This document shows, one piece after another, positions 6,881 to 13,577 of a DNA stretch of 17,234 bases (the first letter of the stretch is position 1; each line of letters opens with the position of its first letter). The notes beneath the pieces were generated by a model. That model did no database searches and was not told where the DNA came from. It saw nothing but the letters and a program-made list of their open reading frames with translations. The position numbers and the translations under genes are program-made. The stretch covers positions 1 to 17,234 of the forward strand of contig NZ_JAUNEC010000038.1 of the NCBI RefSeq assembly GCF_030525755.1. Direction: 5' to 3'. This stretch comes from Alysiella sp. (GTDB lineage Bacteria > Pseudomonadota > Gammaproteobacteria > Burkholderiales > Neisseriaceae).

Positions 6881-7939
6881 ATGAAAAAATTAAGCACCAT
6901 GAGCTTGGCCCTAGCAATGATTTTGGGCTTGGGCGCGTGTGGCGAGCAAAAAGCAGCACCTGCAACACAGCCTGCTGGTGGCAGCGCACCTGCTGCTTCT
7001 ACTGCACCTGCTGGCGATGCGGTTAAAGTGGGTGTAACTATTTATAAATACGATGATAATTTCATGGCTTTGATGCGTAAAGCTTTGGAAAATGAAGCAG
7101 CTAGCCTGAAAACTGCTGAATTGTTGATGAATGATTCGCAAAATAATCAATCTGAACAAAACAACCAAGTTGATGTTTTGATTGCAAAAGGCGTAAAAGC
7201 ATTGGCAATCAATTTAGTGGATCCTGCAGCTGCACCCACGATTATTGAAAAAGCCAAAGGCGCAAATATTCCTGTGGTGTTTTTCAACAAAGACCCTGGT
7301 CAGGAAGTACTGAAAACCTATGAAAAAGCCTACTACGTTGGTGCAAACCCACAAGAATCGGGCGAAATTCAAGGCGAATTGATTGCGAAAACTTGGAAAG
7401 AAAATGCCGATTGGGACTTGAACAAAGACGGTGTGATTGACTATGTTTTGCTCAAAGGCGAACCTGGACACCCTGATGCCGAAGCGCGTACCAAATTTGT
7501 GATTGAAAAATTAAATGCGATTGGCATTAAAACCAATAAATTGCAAGAAGACACAGGTATGTGGGACGCTGCACAAGGTAAAGACAAAATGCAAGCCTGG
7601 TTGTCAGGTCCCAGCGGTAAAAACATTGAAGTTGTGATTGCCAATAATGACGGAATGGCAATGGGTGCGATTGAAGCGATGAAAGCAAGTGGCAAAGTGT
7701 TGCCAACTTTTGGCGTAGACGCGCTGCCTGAAGCTTTGCAAAAAATTAAAGCTGATGAAATGAAAGGCACAGTGTTGAATGACGGCGAAAACCAAGCCAA
7801 AGCTGTGTACGCGTTGGCTGTAGATTTGGCAAACGGCAAAAATCCTGCCGAAAATACCGCCATCAAATTGGATGGCAACCAAGTTCGCATTCCTTATGTG
7901 GGAGTGGACAAAACCAATTTGGATAAATTCTTGAAATAA
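6881..7939 (+). CDS. mglB: Galactose/glucose-binding lipoprotein MglB
   Basis: Substrate-binding component of the MglBAC galactose ABC importer. The 352-residue precursor starts with a lipoprotein signal peptide: MKK, a hydrophobic stretch and the lipobox LGAC with acylated C20. A flexible Ala/Pro/Thr-rich linker of about 25 residues comes before the mature domain. The domain closely follows enterobacterial MglB: VGVTIYKYDDNF (sugar-binding Asp), LLMNDSQNNQSEQNNQVD, ALAINLVDPAAAPTIIEKA, the calcium-binding loop DLNKDGVID, GEPGHPDAEAR with the sugar-contacting His-Asp-Arg, MWD (stacking Trp), NNDGMAMGAIEA and FGVDALPEAL. Start ATG is supported by TAGGAG seven bases upstream. The lipid anchor differs from E. 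coli MglB, which is a free periplasmic protein. A terminator-like hairpin follows at 7958-7988. Confidence 0.96.
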   Translation: MKKLSTMSLALAMILGLGACGEQKAAPATQPAGGSAPAASTAPAGDAVKVGVTIYKYDDNFMALMRKALENEAASLKTAELLMNDSQNNQSEQNNQVDVLIAKGVKALAINLVDPAAAPTIIEKAKGANIPVVFFNKDPGQEVLKTYEKAYYVGANPQESGEIQGELIAKTWKENADWDLNKDGVIDYVLLKGEPGHPDAEARTKFVIEKLNAIGIKTNKLQEDTGMWDAAQGKDKMQAWLSGPSGKNIEVVIANNDGMAMGAIEAMKASGKVLPTFGVDALPEALQKIKADEMKGTVLNDGENQAKAVYALAVDLANGKNPAENTAIKLDGNQVRIPYVGVDKTNLDKFLK

Positions 7940-7957
7940 TTTTGTTTTACAATAAAT

Positions 7958-7994
7958 AAGCGGCTGACTTGTTGAAAGTCGGTCGCTTGTTTTG
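7958..7994 (+). terminator. Terminator or attenuator after mglB
   Basis: AAGCGGCTGACTT and AAGTCGGTCGCTT pair over 13 positions with two G-T wobbles and a GTTGA loop, followed by GTTTTG. The U-tract is short, so partial read-through is plausible; that would make the binding protein more abundant than the ATPase and permease. Confidence 0.65.
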
Positions 7995-8075
7995 TACATG
8001 GGGCTGTGTTTTTATCTTATCTTCCAATGTCCTACAAAACTTTGAAAAACCACCTGAAACAGTCAAACTACCGCC

Positions 8076-8095
8076 ATTTCCGCGTAGGTGGGAAA
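8076..8095. repeat. dRS3-like repeat
   Basis: ATTTCC-GCGTAGGT-GGGAAA fits the neisserial dRS3 pattern ATTCCC-N8-GGGAAT with exact 8-base spacing and two changed bases, one in each arm. The core GCGTAGGT is close to a core I recall from Neisseria. It is a single copy here. Confidence 0.45.
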
Positions 8096-8135
8096 CCAAT
8101 GGGATGTGCCACAGTTTCTTTTTTAAATAAAGTTT

Positions 8136-8267
8136 GTGGCTGATTTGACTTGGATTACCGCTTACGCTGTATTGACGGCAGTAGCTCTATTTTTTCAGCT
8201 TATTCAATATTTTTATAGGGTAATGAAAGTTTGCCTAAAAAACATTCCTCAAATAAAACAAAAATAA
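8136..8267 (+). CDS. Possible small membrane protein upstream of mglA
   Basis: A 43-codon frame starts at GTG and ends with TAA at 8265-8267, inside the run that forms the mglA ribosome binding site. The predicted peptide has one long hydrophobic segment (about residues 5-25: LTWITAYAVLTAVALFFQLI...) followed by a basic tail rich in Lys. That composition suits a single-pass small protein. Against it, there is no good ribosome binding site before the GTG, the start codon sits in the stem of a hairpin at 8108-8140, and a promoter candidate overlaps the frame. I do not recognise a family, and I treat it as a hypothesis only. Confidence 0.2.
   Translation: MADLTWITAYAVLTAVALFFQLIQYFYRVMKVCLKNIPQIKQK
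8145..8173 (+). promoter_or_regulatory. Candidate internal promoter for mglA-mglC
   Basis: TTGACT (8145-8150, five of six consensus bases) and TGTATT (8168-8173, four of six) are separated by 17 bases. It lies downstream of the mglB terminator and about 105 bases before the mglA ATG. It would allow ATPase and permease expression independent of mglB. Confidence 0.4.
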
Positions 8268-8278
8268 AGGAAAGCAAA

Positions 8279-9793
8279 ATGAGCATACCTCAACCTTCCA
8301 CAGGCGAAATTTTGCTCACCATGACGGACATTCACAAAAGTTTTCCAGGCGTAAAGGCTTTGGACGGCGTGAATTTACAAGTCCGCGCCCACTCGGTTCA
8401 CGCGCTGATGGGCGAAAATGGCGCAGGCAAATCCACGCTGCTCAAATGCCTGTTTGGGATTTACGCCAAAGATTCAGGCAGCATACAATTTTTGGGCAAA
8501 GAAGCCAATTTCACCAACGCTAAAGAAGCCCTTGAAAACGGCATTTCTATGGTACATCAAGAGCTGAATTTGGTAAAACAATTAAGTGTGATGGACAATT
8601 TGTGGCTCGGTCGCTATCCCACCAAAGGGATTTTTGTGGACCACAAAAAAATGTATGACGACACCAAAGCGATTTTTGACGAGCTGGATATCAAACTTGA
8701 TCCCAATGAAAAAGTCGCCAATTTAACTGTGTCGGAAATGCAAATGATTGAAATTGCAAAAGCATTTTCCTACAACGCCAAAATTGTGATTATGGACGAA
8801 CCTACTTCTTCGCTGTCTGAAAAAGAAGTGGCGCATTTGTTCATAATCGTTCGCAAGCTCAAAGACCGTGGTTGCGGCATCATTTACATTTCGCACAAAA
8901 TGGAAGAAATTTTCCAACTGTGTGATGCGATTACGATTATGCGCGATGGCAAATGGATAGACACCGTCAATTCGGTGGACACGTCTATGGACGATTTGGT
9001 GGCGAAAATGGTCGGTCGCAGCCTGACCCAACGTTTTCCTGAAAAAGAAAACCAAATCGGTGAAGTGATTTTGTGTGTAAACAATTTATCTGCAAAAAAT
9101 CAACCATCTATCCAAGATGTTAGCTTTGAATTGCGTAAAGGTGAAGTCTTGGGTATTGGCGGCTTGGTGGGTGCAAAACGCACTGACATCGTGGAAACCC
9201 TGTTTGGCATACGTGAAAAAGCAAGTGGCGAAATCATCTTGAACGGCAAAACGATAGAAAACAAATCACCCGTTGAAGCCATTAAAAACGGCTTTGCGCT
9301 CGTTACCGAAGAACGCCGCAGCACAGGCATTTTCGCGGGCTTGGACATCAACTTTAACGCCTTGATTGCCAACATCAAAAATTACGAAAAAGGCTTTTTG
9401 CTCAATAACAGCCAAATGGAAAAGGACACGCAATGGGTCATTGATTCTATGCGCGTGAAAACGCCCAACCAAGCTACACGCATTGGCACACTCTCGGGCG
9501 GCAATCAGCAAAAAGTGATTTTGGGGCGGTGGCTGCTCACGCACCCCGATATTTTGATGTTGGACGAACCCACGCGTGGCATTGATATTGGTGCAAAATT
9601 TGAAATTTATCAACTGATTGCGGATTTGGCAAAACGTGGTAAAGCCGTCATCATGATTTCATCAGAAATGCCCGAATTGCTTGGCGTGAGCGACCGCATT
9701 CTTGTAATGAGCGCAGGTAAAGTCGCAGGCATTGTGGAAACAGCCAATACTTCGCAGGAAGAAATTTTGCAATTATCGGCGAAATATTTGTAA
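8279..9793 (+). CDS. mglA: Galactose/methyl galactoside import ATP-binding protein MglA
   Basis: Cytoplasmic ATPase of the galactose importer. The 504-residue protein is a tandem of two ABC domains, as in other carbohydrate uptake transporter-2 (CUT2) systems. The first half has Walker A GENGAGKST (residues 45-53), a Q-loop in MVHQELNLVKQ, the signature-like VSEMQMIEIAKA, Walker B IVIMDEPTSSLSEKE and the switch ISHKMEE. The second half has the degenerate Walker A GGLVGAKRTDIVETLFG typical of MglA, the EERRSTGIF motif, the signature LSGGNQQKVILGRWLL and Walker B ILMLDEPTRGIDIGAK. ATG at 8279 has AAAGGA at proper distance; an upstream TTG at 8231 would add 16 unmatched residues. mglC starts 107 bases after the stop. 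Confidence 0.97.
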   Translation: MSIPQPSTGEILLTMTDIHKSFPGVKALDGVNLQVRAHSVHALMGENGAGKSTLLKCLFGIYAKDSGSIQFLGKEANFTNAKEALENGISMVHQELNLVKQLSVMDNLWLGRYPTKGIFVDHKKMYDDTKAIFDELDIKLDPNEKVANLTVSEMQMIEIAKAFSYNAKIVIMDEPTSSLSEKEVAHLFIIVRKLKDRGCGIIYISHKMEEIFQLCDAITIMRDGKWIDTVNSVDTSMDDLVAKMVGRSLTQRFPEKENQIGEVILCVNNLSAKNQPSIQDVSFELRKGEVLGIGGLVGAKRTDIVETLFGIREKASGEIILNGKTIENKSPVEAIKNGFALVTEERRSTGIFAGLDINFNALIANIKNYEKGFLLNNSQMEKDTQWVIDSMRVKTPNQATRIGTLSGGNQQKVILGRWLLTHPDILMLDEPTRGIDIGAKFEIYQLIADLAKRGKAVIMISSEMPELLGVSDRILVMSAGKVAGIVETANTSQEEILQLSAKYL

Positions 9794-9800
9794 AAATATT

Positions 9801-9865
9801 TTCAGGCTGCCTTCCTCGTCAGATGAGGAGGGAACAGATGGCGTAAATCATGCAGGCTGCCTGAA
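9801..9865. repeat. DUS-flanked hairpin between mglA and mglC
   Basis: The element starts with TTCAGGCTGCCT (9801-9812, the only free-standing AGGCAGCCTGAA copy, minus strand) and ends with AGGCTGCCTGAA (9854-9865, plus). Between them CCTTCCTC and GAGGAGGG (9810-9817, 9825-9832) form an 8-pair hairpin with one G-T. No U-tract follows, so it is not an obvious terminator and might stabilise or process the transcript. Confidence 0.6.
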
Positions 9866-9900
9866 AACCCCAAAATTCAGATTTGTAAAGGAAAAACAAA

Positions 9901-10911
9901 ATGAGTGCAATTAAATCCAACAAAGCGATGGATTTGTTTAAAAATTATGCTTTGTATTTTGTCTTGTTGATGTTGTTGGTGGTGATTGTGTTCAAAGACC
10001 CCAGCTTTTTGAGTTTGGGCAATTTCAGTAATATTCTGACGCAATCATCGGTGCGGATTATCATTGCTTTGGGTGTGGCGGGGCTGATTGTTACGCAGGG
10101 TACGGATTTGTCGGTGGGACGACAAGTGGGTTTATCTGCCGTGATTGCCGCGACTTTGCTGCAAGCGACTACCAATGTGAACAAAGTATTCCCTGATATC
10201 GATGTTGTGCCGATTCCGCTTGTGATTTTGCTGGTGTGTGCGATTGGCGCGGTGCTGGGTTTGATTAATGGCTTGATTGTTACGCTGCTGAATGTAACAC
10301 CGTTTATCGCCACTTTGGGGACAATGCTGGTGATTTATGGCATCAATTCATTGTATTACGACATGGTGGGCGCAGCACCGATTGCAGGTTTGGATTCGGG
10401 CTACGCCACGTTCACACAAGGCTTTTTGATGCTGGGTGGTTTTAAATTGTCTTATATTACACTGTATGCGGCTGTGGCGATTGCGCTGGTGTGGGTGATT
10501 TGGAACAAAACCCGTTTTGGCAAAAACATTTTCGCCATTGGCGGCAACCCCGAAGCGGCGCGTGTGTCTGGTGTGAACGTTACCTTAAATTTATTGGGCA
10601 TTTACACTTTGTCGGGCATTTTCTATGCGTTTGGCGGCTTTTTGGAGGCGGGGCGCATTGGTTCGGCAACCAACAATTTGGGTTTCATGTACGAATTGGA
10701 CGCGATTGCTGCTTGTGTGATTGGCGGCGTGTCGTTTAGCGGTGGTGTAGGTAAAGTAATCGGCGTGGTGTTGGGTGTGATTATTTTCACGCTGATTAAC
10801 TACGGTTTGACCTACATCGGCGTGAACCCCTATTGGCAATACATCATTAAAGGTGCCATCATCATTTTGGCGGTGGCGATTGATTCTTTGAAATACGCCA
10901 AGAAAAAATAA
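9901..10911 (+). CDS. mglC: Galactose/methyl galactoside permease MglC
   Basis: Inner-membrane channel of the MglBAC importer. The 336-residue length equals that of E. coli MglC. The product is strongly hydrophobic with about eight to ten membrane segments. It carries the highly conserved block SLGNFSNILTQSSVRIIIAL followed by GVAGLIVTQGTDLSVGRQVG. Further on are NGLIVTLLNVTPFIATLGTM and the EAA-like cytoplasmic loop FAIGGNPEAARVSGVNV, which docks on the ATPase. Later segments include DAIAACVIGGVSFSGGVGKV. AAAGGA upstream supports the ATG at 9901. A DUS-based terminator hairpin follows directly, separating it from the epimerase. Confidence 0.97.
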   Translation: MSAIKSNKAMDLFKNYALYFVLLMLLVVIVFKDPSFLSLGNFSNILTQSSVRIIIALGVAGLIVTQGTDLSVGRQVGLSAVIAATLLQATTNVNKVFPDIDVVPIPLVILLVCAIGAVLGLINGLIVTLLNVTPFIATLGTMLVIYGINSLYYDMVGAAPIAGLDSGYATFTQGFLMLGGFKLSYITLYAAVAIALVWVIWNKTRFGKNIFAIGGNPEAARVSGVNVTLNLLGIYTLSGIFYAFGGFLEAGRIGSATNNLGFMYELDAIAACVIGGVSFSGGVGKVIGVVLGVIIFTLINYGLTYIGVNPYWQYIIKGAIIILAVAIDSLKYAKKK

Positions 10912-10921
10912 GTTTTGACTT

Positions 10922-10967
10922 TTCAGGCAGCCTTTTGCATTTTTGCAAAAATGGCTGCCTGAATTTT
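10922..10967 (+). terminator. DUS-based terminator after mglC
   Basis: TTCAGGCAGCC (10922-10932, part of an exact minus-strand DUS) pairs with GGCTGCCTGAA (10953-10963, a one-mismatch DUS). The loop itself contains the hairpin TTTTGCA-TTTT-TGCAAAA, and TTTT follows the stem. The structure ends just before the epimerase ribosome binding site, so it may attenuate rather than fully stop transcription. Confidence 0.7.
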
Positions 10968-10976
10968 GGAGACAAA

Positions 10977-11897
10977 ATGTTCTATATTCAAATCAATCCC
11001 CAATCCCTTGTTCTGCAAAGCGAAAATCATCAAGTGGAAATTTTACCTTTTGGCGCGATTTTAAACCAGTTTTCTATTAAAAAACAATATGATAGTTGGA
11101 TTAATGTCATCGCCGCATTTGCTGATGAAAATCAAGCACGTAGTCAAATTACAAACGGTTTTCGCAGCGCAAAGTTAAGCCCATTTGCGTGTCGCTTGAA
11201 CGAAAGTCGTTATGTATTTGAAAAAACGGAATATGTTTGCAAAAAATACGTTTTGAACGGACACACCATTCACGGATTGATGTATAATTTTGATTTTTCA
11301 ATACAAAATCATGGCGCAGATGAGCAATCAGCGTGGGTAGAACTGTTGGCAAATTATACGCAAGATAATTTGGGTTTTCCCTTTGAATATCAATTGTTTG
11401 TGAAATATATTTTAGACACAACAGGCTTGACGATTGAAACGACTGCCACCAACACAGGTAAACGCGCCATGCCGCTCGCGGATGGTTGGCACCCTTATTT
11501 CACGCTGGGTGGCAAAGTGGACGATTGGTATTTGCAAATCAATTCCACACAAATGATTGAATTTGATGAAAATTTGTTGCCAACAGGCAAAATGCTGCCT
11601 GAAAGCCGTTTTCAAACAGCCGAAAGTTTACAAAACGTGTTTTTGGACAACAGTTTTGTGCTAAATAATCAAACCGATGTGTCATGTATTTTGCAAAACG
11701 ATGATTTTATTTTGCAGATTTTCGCCCAGCAGAATTATCCGTATTTGCAAATTTACATTCCGCCCGAACGTGATTGCGTAGCGATTGAAAATTTGAGTGG
11801 TGCGCCCGATTGTTTCAATAATGGCTTGGGCTTGACGATTTTGCAAGCTGCTGAAAGCAAAACGTTTATCACTAAATACACTTTGAATGTGAAATAA
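10977..11897 (+). CDS. Aldose 1-epimerase (galactose mutarotase-like)
   Basis: Catalyses beta to alpha anomer exchange of aldohexoses, feeding alpha-D-galactose to galactokinase. The 306-residue product belongs to the GalM superfamily. H99 in NGHTIHGLMYN and H172 in DGWHPYFTLGG match the two active-site histidines, and E271 in CVAIENLSGAPDCFNNGLGL is a fitting catalytic glutamate. ATG at 10977 has TTGGAG just upstream. The sequence looks more like the divergent Neisseriaceae/YihR-type branch than classic GalM, so I leave the symbol empty. Its place after mglBAC strongly suggests it acts on imported galactose. A palindromic DUS follows the stop. Confidence 0.85.
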   Translation: MFYIQINPQSLVLQSENHQVEILPFGAILNQFSIKKQYDSWINVIAAFADENQARSQITNGFRSAKLSPFACRLNESRYVFEKTEYVCKKYVLNGHTIHGLMYNFDFSIQNHGADEQSAWVELLANYTQDNLGFPFEYQLFVKYILDTTGLTIETTATNTGKRAMPLADGWHPYFTLGGKVDDWYLQINSTQMIEFDENLLPTGKMLPESRFQTAESLQNVFLDNSFVLNNQTDVSCILQNDDFILQIFAQQNYPYLQIYIPPERDCVAIENLSGAPDCFNNGLGLTILQAAESKTFITKYTLNVK

Positions 11898-11900
11898 TTT

Positions 11901-11915
11901 TTCAGGCTGCCTGAA
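11901..11915. repeat. Palindromic double DUS after the epimerase gene
   Basis: TTCAGGCTGCCTGAA holds both DUS dialects. With flanking T and A it forms a TTTCAGG/CCTGAAA stem with loop CTG, three bases after the stop codon; no U-tract follows. Confidence 0.8.
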
Positions 11916-11924
11916 ACTTGCATT

Positions 11925-11951
11925 TTTACTGCGATTATTAATACATACAAT
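11925..11951 (+). promoter_or_regulatory. Candidate promoter of the vapBC remnant
   Basis: TTTACT (11925-11930) and TACAAT (11946-11951) are separated by 15 bases, a short spacer. GGAG at 11970-11973 lies seven bases before the ATG. The control region of the old operon seems better kept than its genes. Confidence 0.35.
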
Positions 11952-11980
11952 GTGATTTTTTGTTAATACGGAGTAACATC

Positions 11981-12339
11981 ATGCTGACCAAAGTGTTTCA
12001 AAGTGGCAACAGCCTGCCCAAATGCAATCAATTGTGCATGAGTGTTGTCAGCTATGGCAAGCTGCTCAAAGGTATGTTTGGCAGCCAAAATTCTGAAAAA
12101 GCTCATCGTGAATTTGTGGCTTTGGCGAAAATCGTACCTGTTTTGCCTTTACATGAAGCTATGCCCGAATATTACGGTCAATGGTCTAATATATTGAAAC
12201 AAAGAGGCAAACCGATTGCAACAACGATTTGTGGATTGCCGCACACGCTTTGGCTTTGAATGAGGTGTTGGTTACGCATAATATGCATGAATTTTAATGA
12301 ATTAGCAATTTGAAAATGGAAGATGGGGTGGTGGAATAA
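11981..12339 (+). pseudogene. Decayed vapBC toxin-antitoxin locus (fused remnant)
   Basis: The frame opens MLTKVFQSGNS, the start of a VapB/VagC-type AbrB antitoxin. After about 11 residues it jumps to the body of a VapC-type PIN ribonuclease (QLCMSVVSYGKLLKGMFGSQ...). The end of vapB and the start of vapC, with the first PIN aspartate, are deleted. The usual Glu of SYGELL is Lys here. A one-base loss near 12218 shifts the frame; in the next frame NNDLWIAAHALALNEVLVTHNMHEF continues the PIN domain. Two stops then interrupt it (12295-12300), and a VapC-like tail NLKMEDGVVE ends at 12337-12339. With a deletion, a frameshift, stops and a lost catalytic residue, neither protein can work. A 93-residue ORF to 12259 remains but should be inert. 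Confidence 0.85.
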
Positions 12340-12364
12340 GGATTTTCAGGCAGCCTGAAAATCC
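12340..12364. repeat. Perfect hairpin around a palindromic double DUS
   Basis: GGATTTTCAGG and CCTGAAAATCC form an 11-base-pair stem with a CAG loop. The core TTCAGGCAGCCTGAA (12345-12359) contains both DUS dialects. It starts directly after the vapC-like stop. No U-tract follows on the plus strand. Confidence 0.85.
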
Positions 12365-12397
12365 AAACTATCAGCAAAATCGCTTTTATTTCAATTT

Positions 12398-12420
12398 AGG
12401 CTGCCTGAAAATGCTACAAT
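12398..12420 (+). promoter_or_regulatory. DUS and candidate pseI -10 box
   Basis: An exact DUS (12398-12409) is followed closely by TACAAT (12415-12420), 22 bases before the pseI ATG. No -35 box is visible, since the DUS covers part of the spacer. If used, the leader would be about 16 bases and without a Shine-Dalgarno sequence. Confidence 0.35.
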
Positions 12421-12442
12421 TTCCCCTTTTTTACAAAACATC

Positions 12443-13489
12443 ATGTCTCACATACACATTAACCACCGCCCCATTGGTACAAACCACGCACCTTACATCA
12501 TCGCGGAAATGTCCGCCAACCACAATGGCAGTTTGGAAAATTCCTTAAAAATCATAGAACAAGCTAAACAATGTGGCGCAGATGCCGTTAAAATCCAAAC
12601 CTACACAGCCGACACGATTACGCTCAATTCGCGCCAACCCGAGTTCATGATAAATGGCGGATTGTGGCACGGACAATCTTTGTATGAACTGTATCAAAAA
12701 GCACATATGCCTTGGGATTGGCATAAGCCTTTGTTTGAATATGCAAAAGAAGTCGGCATCACAATTTTCAGCTCGCCATTTGATTTCACCGCTGTGGATT
12801 TACTGGAAAGTTTGGATGTGCCCGCTTACAAAATCGCTTCGTTTGAAGCGATTGATTTGCCATTGATAAAATATGTCGCGCAAACGGGCAAGCCGATGAT
12901 TATCTCCACAGGTATGGCGGACGCGGACGAAATTGGCGAAGCAATTGATACAGCAAAATCAAATGGTTGCACAGAATTGGTGGTGCTACATTGCGTGAGT
13001 GGCTACCCTGCCCCCGCCGCCGACTACAATTTACGCACGCTGGCAGACATGGCACAACGTTTCGGCACTTTGGTGGGCTTATCCGACCATACGCTGGACA
13101 ACACAACCGCAATAGCCAGCGTGGTTTTGGGTGCGTGCGTGATTGAAAAACACTTTACGTTGAACAGAAACGGTGGTGGCGCAGACGACAGTTTTTCGTT
13201 AGAACCTGCTGATTTAACACAACTTTGTCAAAGCAGTAAAACTGCGTGGCAGGCTCTGGGCAAAGTGGACTATGGCTTGAAATCCAGCGAACAAGGTAAC
13301 GCGCAATTTCGCCGCTCGCTGTATTTTGTCAAAGATTTGAAAGCGGGCGATTTGATTGATGAAACGTGCATTCGCAGCGTACGCCCCGGATTTGGTTTGC
13401 CGCCCAAATATTTTGATGATTTGATTGGCAAAAAATTGACCAAAGATGTAGCGGCTAATACGGCGACCCATTGGGATTGCGTAAAGTAA
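12443..13489 (+). CDS. pseI: Pseudaminic acid synthase PseI
   Basis: Condenses 2,4-diacetamido-2,4,6-trideoxy-L-altrose with phosphoenolpyruvate to form pseudaminic acid. The 348-residue protein is a NeuB-family TIM barrel with a C-terminal antifreeze-like SAF domain (about residues 285-345). Motifs include IIAEMSANHNGS, ADAVKIQTYTADT, FSSPFDFTAVDLLESL and YKIASFEAIDLPLI, the last two favouring PseI over NeuB or LegI. The metal-binding histidines are H216 (GLSDHT) and H237 (IEKHFTL), and RRSLYFVKDLKAGD marks the SAF domain entry. No Shine-Dalgarno is visible before the ATG (TTACAAAACATC). It stands apart from pseB and pseC by about 5.7 kb of galactose genes and a dead toxin locus. Confidence 0.93.
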   Translation: MSHIHINHRPIGTNHAPYIIAEMSANHNGSLENSLKIIEQAKQCGADAVKIQTYTADTITLNSRQPEFMINGGLWHGQSLYELYQKAHMPWDWHKPLFEYAKEVGITIFSSPFDFTAVDLLESLDVPAYKIASFEAIDLPLIKYVAQTGKPMIISTGMADADEIGEAIDTAKSNGCTELVVLHCVSGYPAPAADYNLRTLADMAQRFGTLVGLSDHTLDNTTAIASVVLGACVIEKHFTLNRNGGGADDSFSLEPADLTQLCQSSKTAWQALGKVDYGLKSSEQGNAQFRRSLYFVKDLKAGDLIDETCIRSVRPGFGLPPKYFDDLIGKKLTKDVAANTATHWDCVK

Positions 13490-13536
13490 TTTTTTCAGGC
13501 AGCTTCTCATATTCATCAAGCGGTTGCTTGCATTTT

Positions 13537-13548
13537 AGGCTGCCTGAA
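13537..13548 (+). repeat. DNA uptake sequence after pseI
   Basis: Exact AGGCTGCCTGAA. A degenerate inverted copy (TTCAGGCAGCTT) lies at 13496-13507, so the pair may form a loose hairpin after pseI. Confidence 0.8.
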
Positions 13549-13577
13549 ACCAAATAATTCAGGCAGTTTATTGTATG

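Larger units (their letters stand above)
7940..8278. other. mglB-mglA intergenic region
   Basis: At 339 bases this is unusually long for neighbouring genes of one transporter. It contains a terminator-like hairpin (7958-7988), a dRS3-like repeat (8076-8095), a composite hairpin GCCACA...TGTGGC (8108-8140), a promoter candidate with TTGACT (8145-8173), and a 43-codon ORF opening with GTG at 8136 and ending 11 bases before mglA. mglA has a clear AAAGGA ribosome binding site at 8266-8271. Confidence 0.6.

Noticed and set aside
8231..8278. TTG start for mglA
   Set aside because: It adds 16 residues rich in Lys and Ser that match no MglA, while the ATG at 8279 has a good ribosome binding site.
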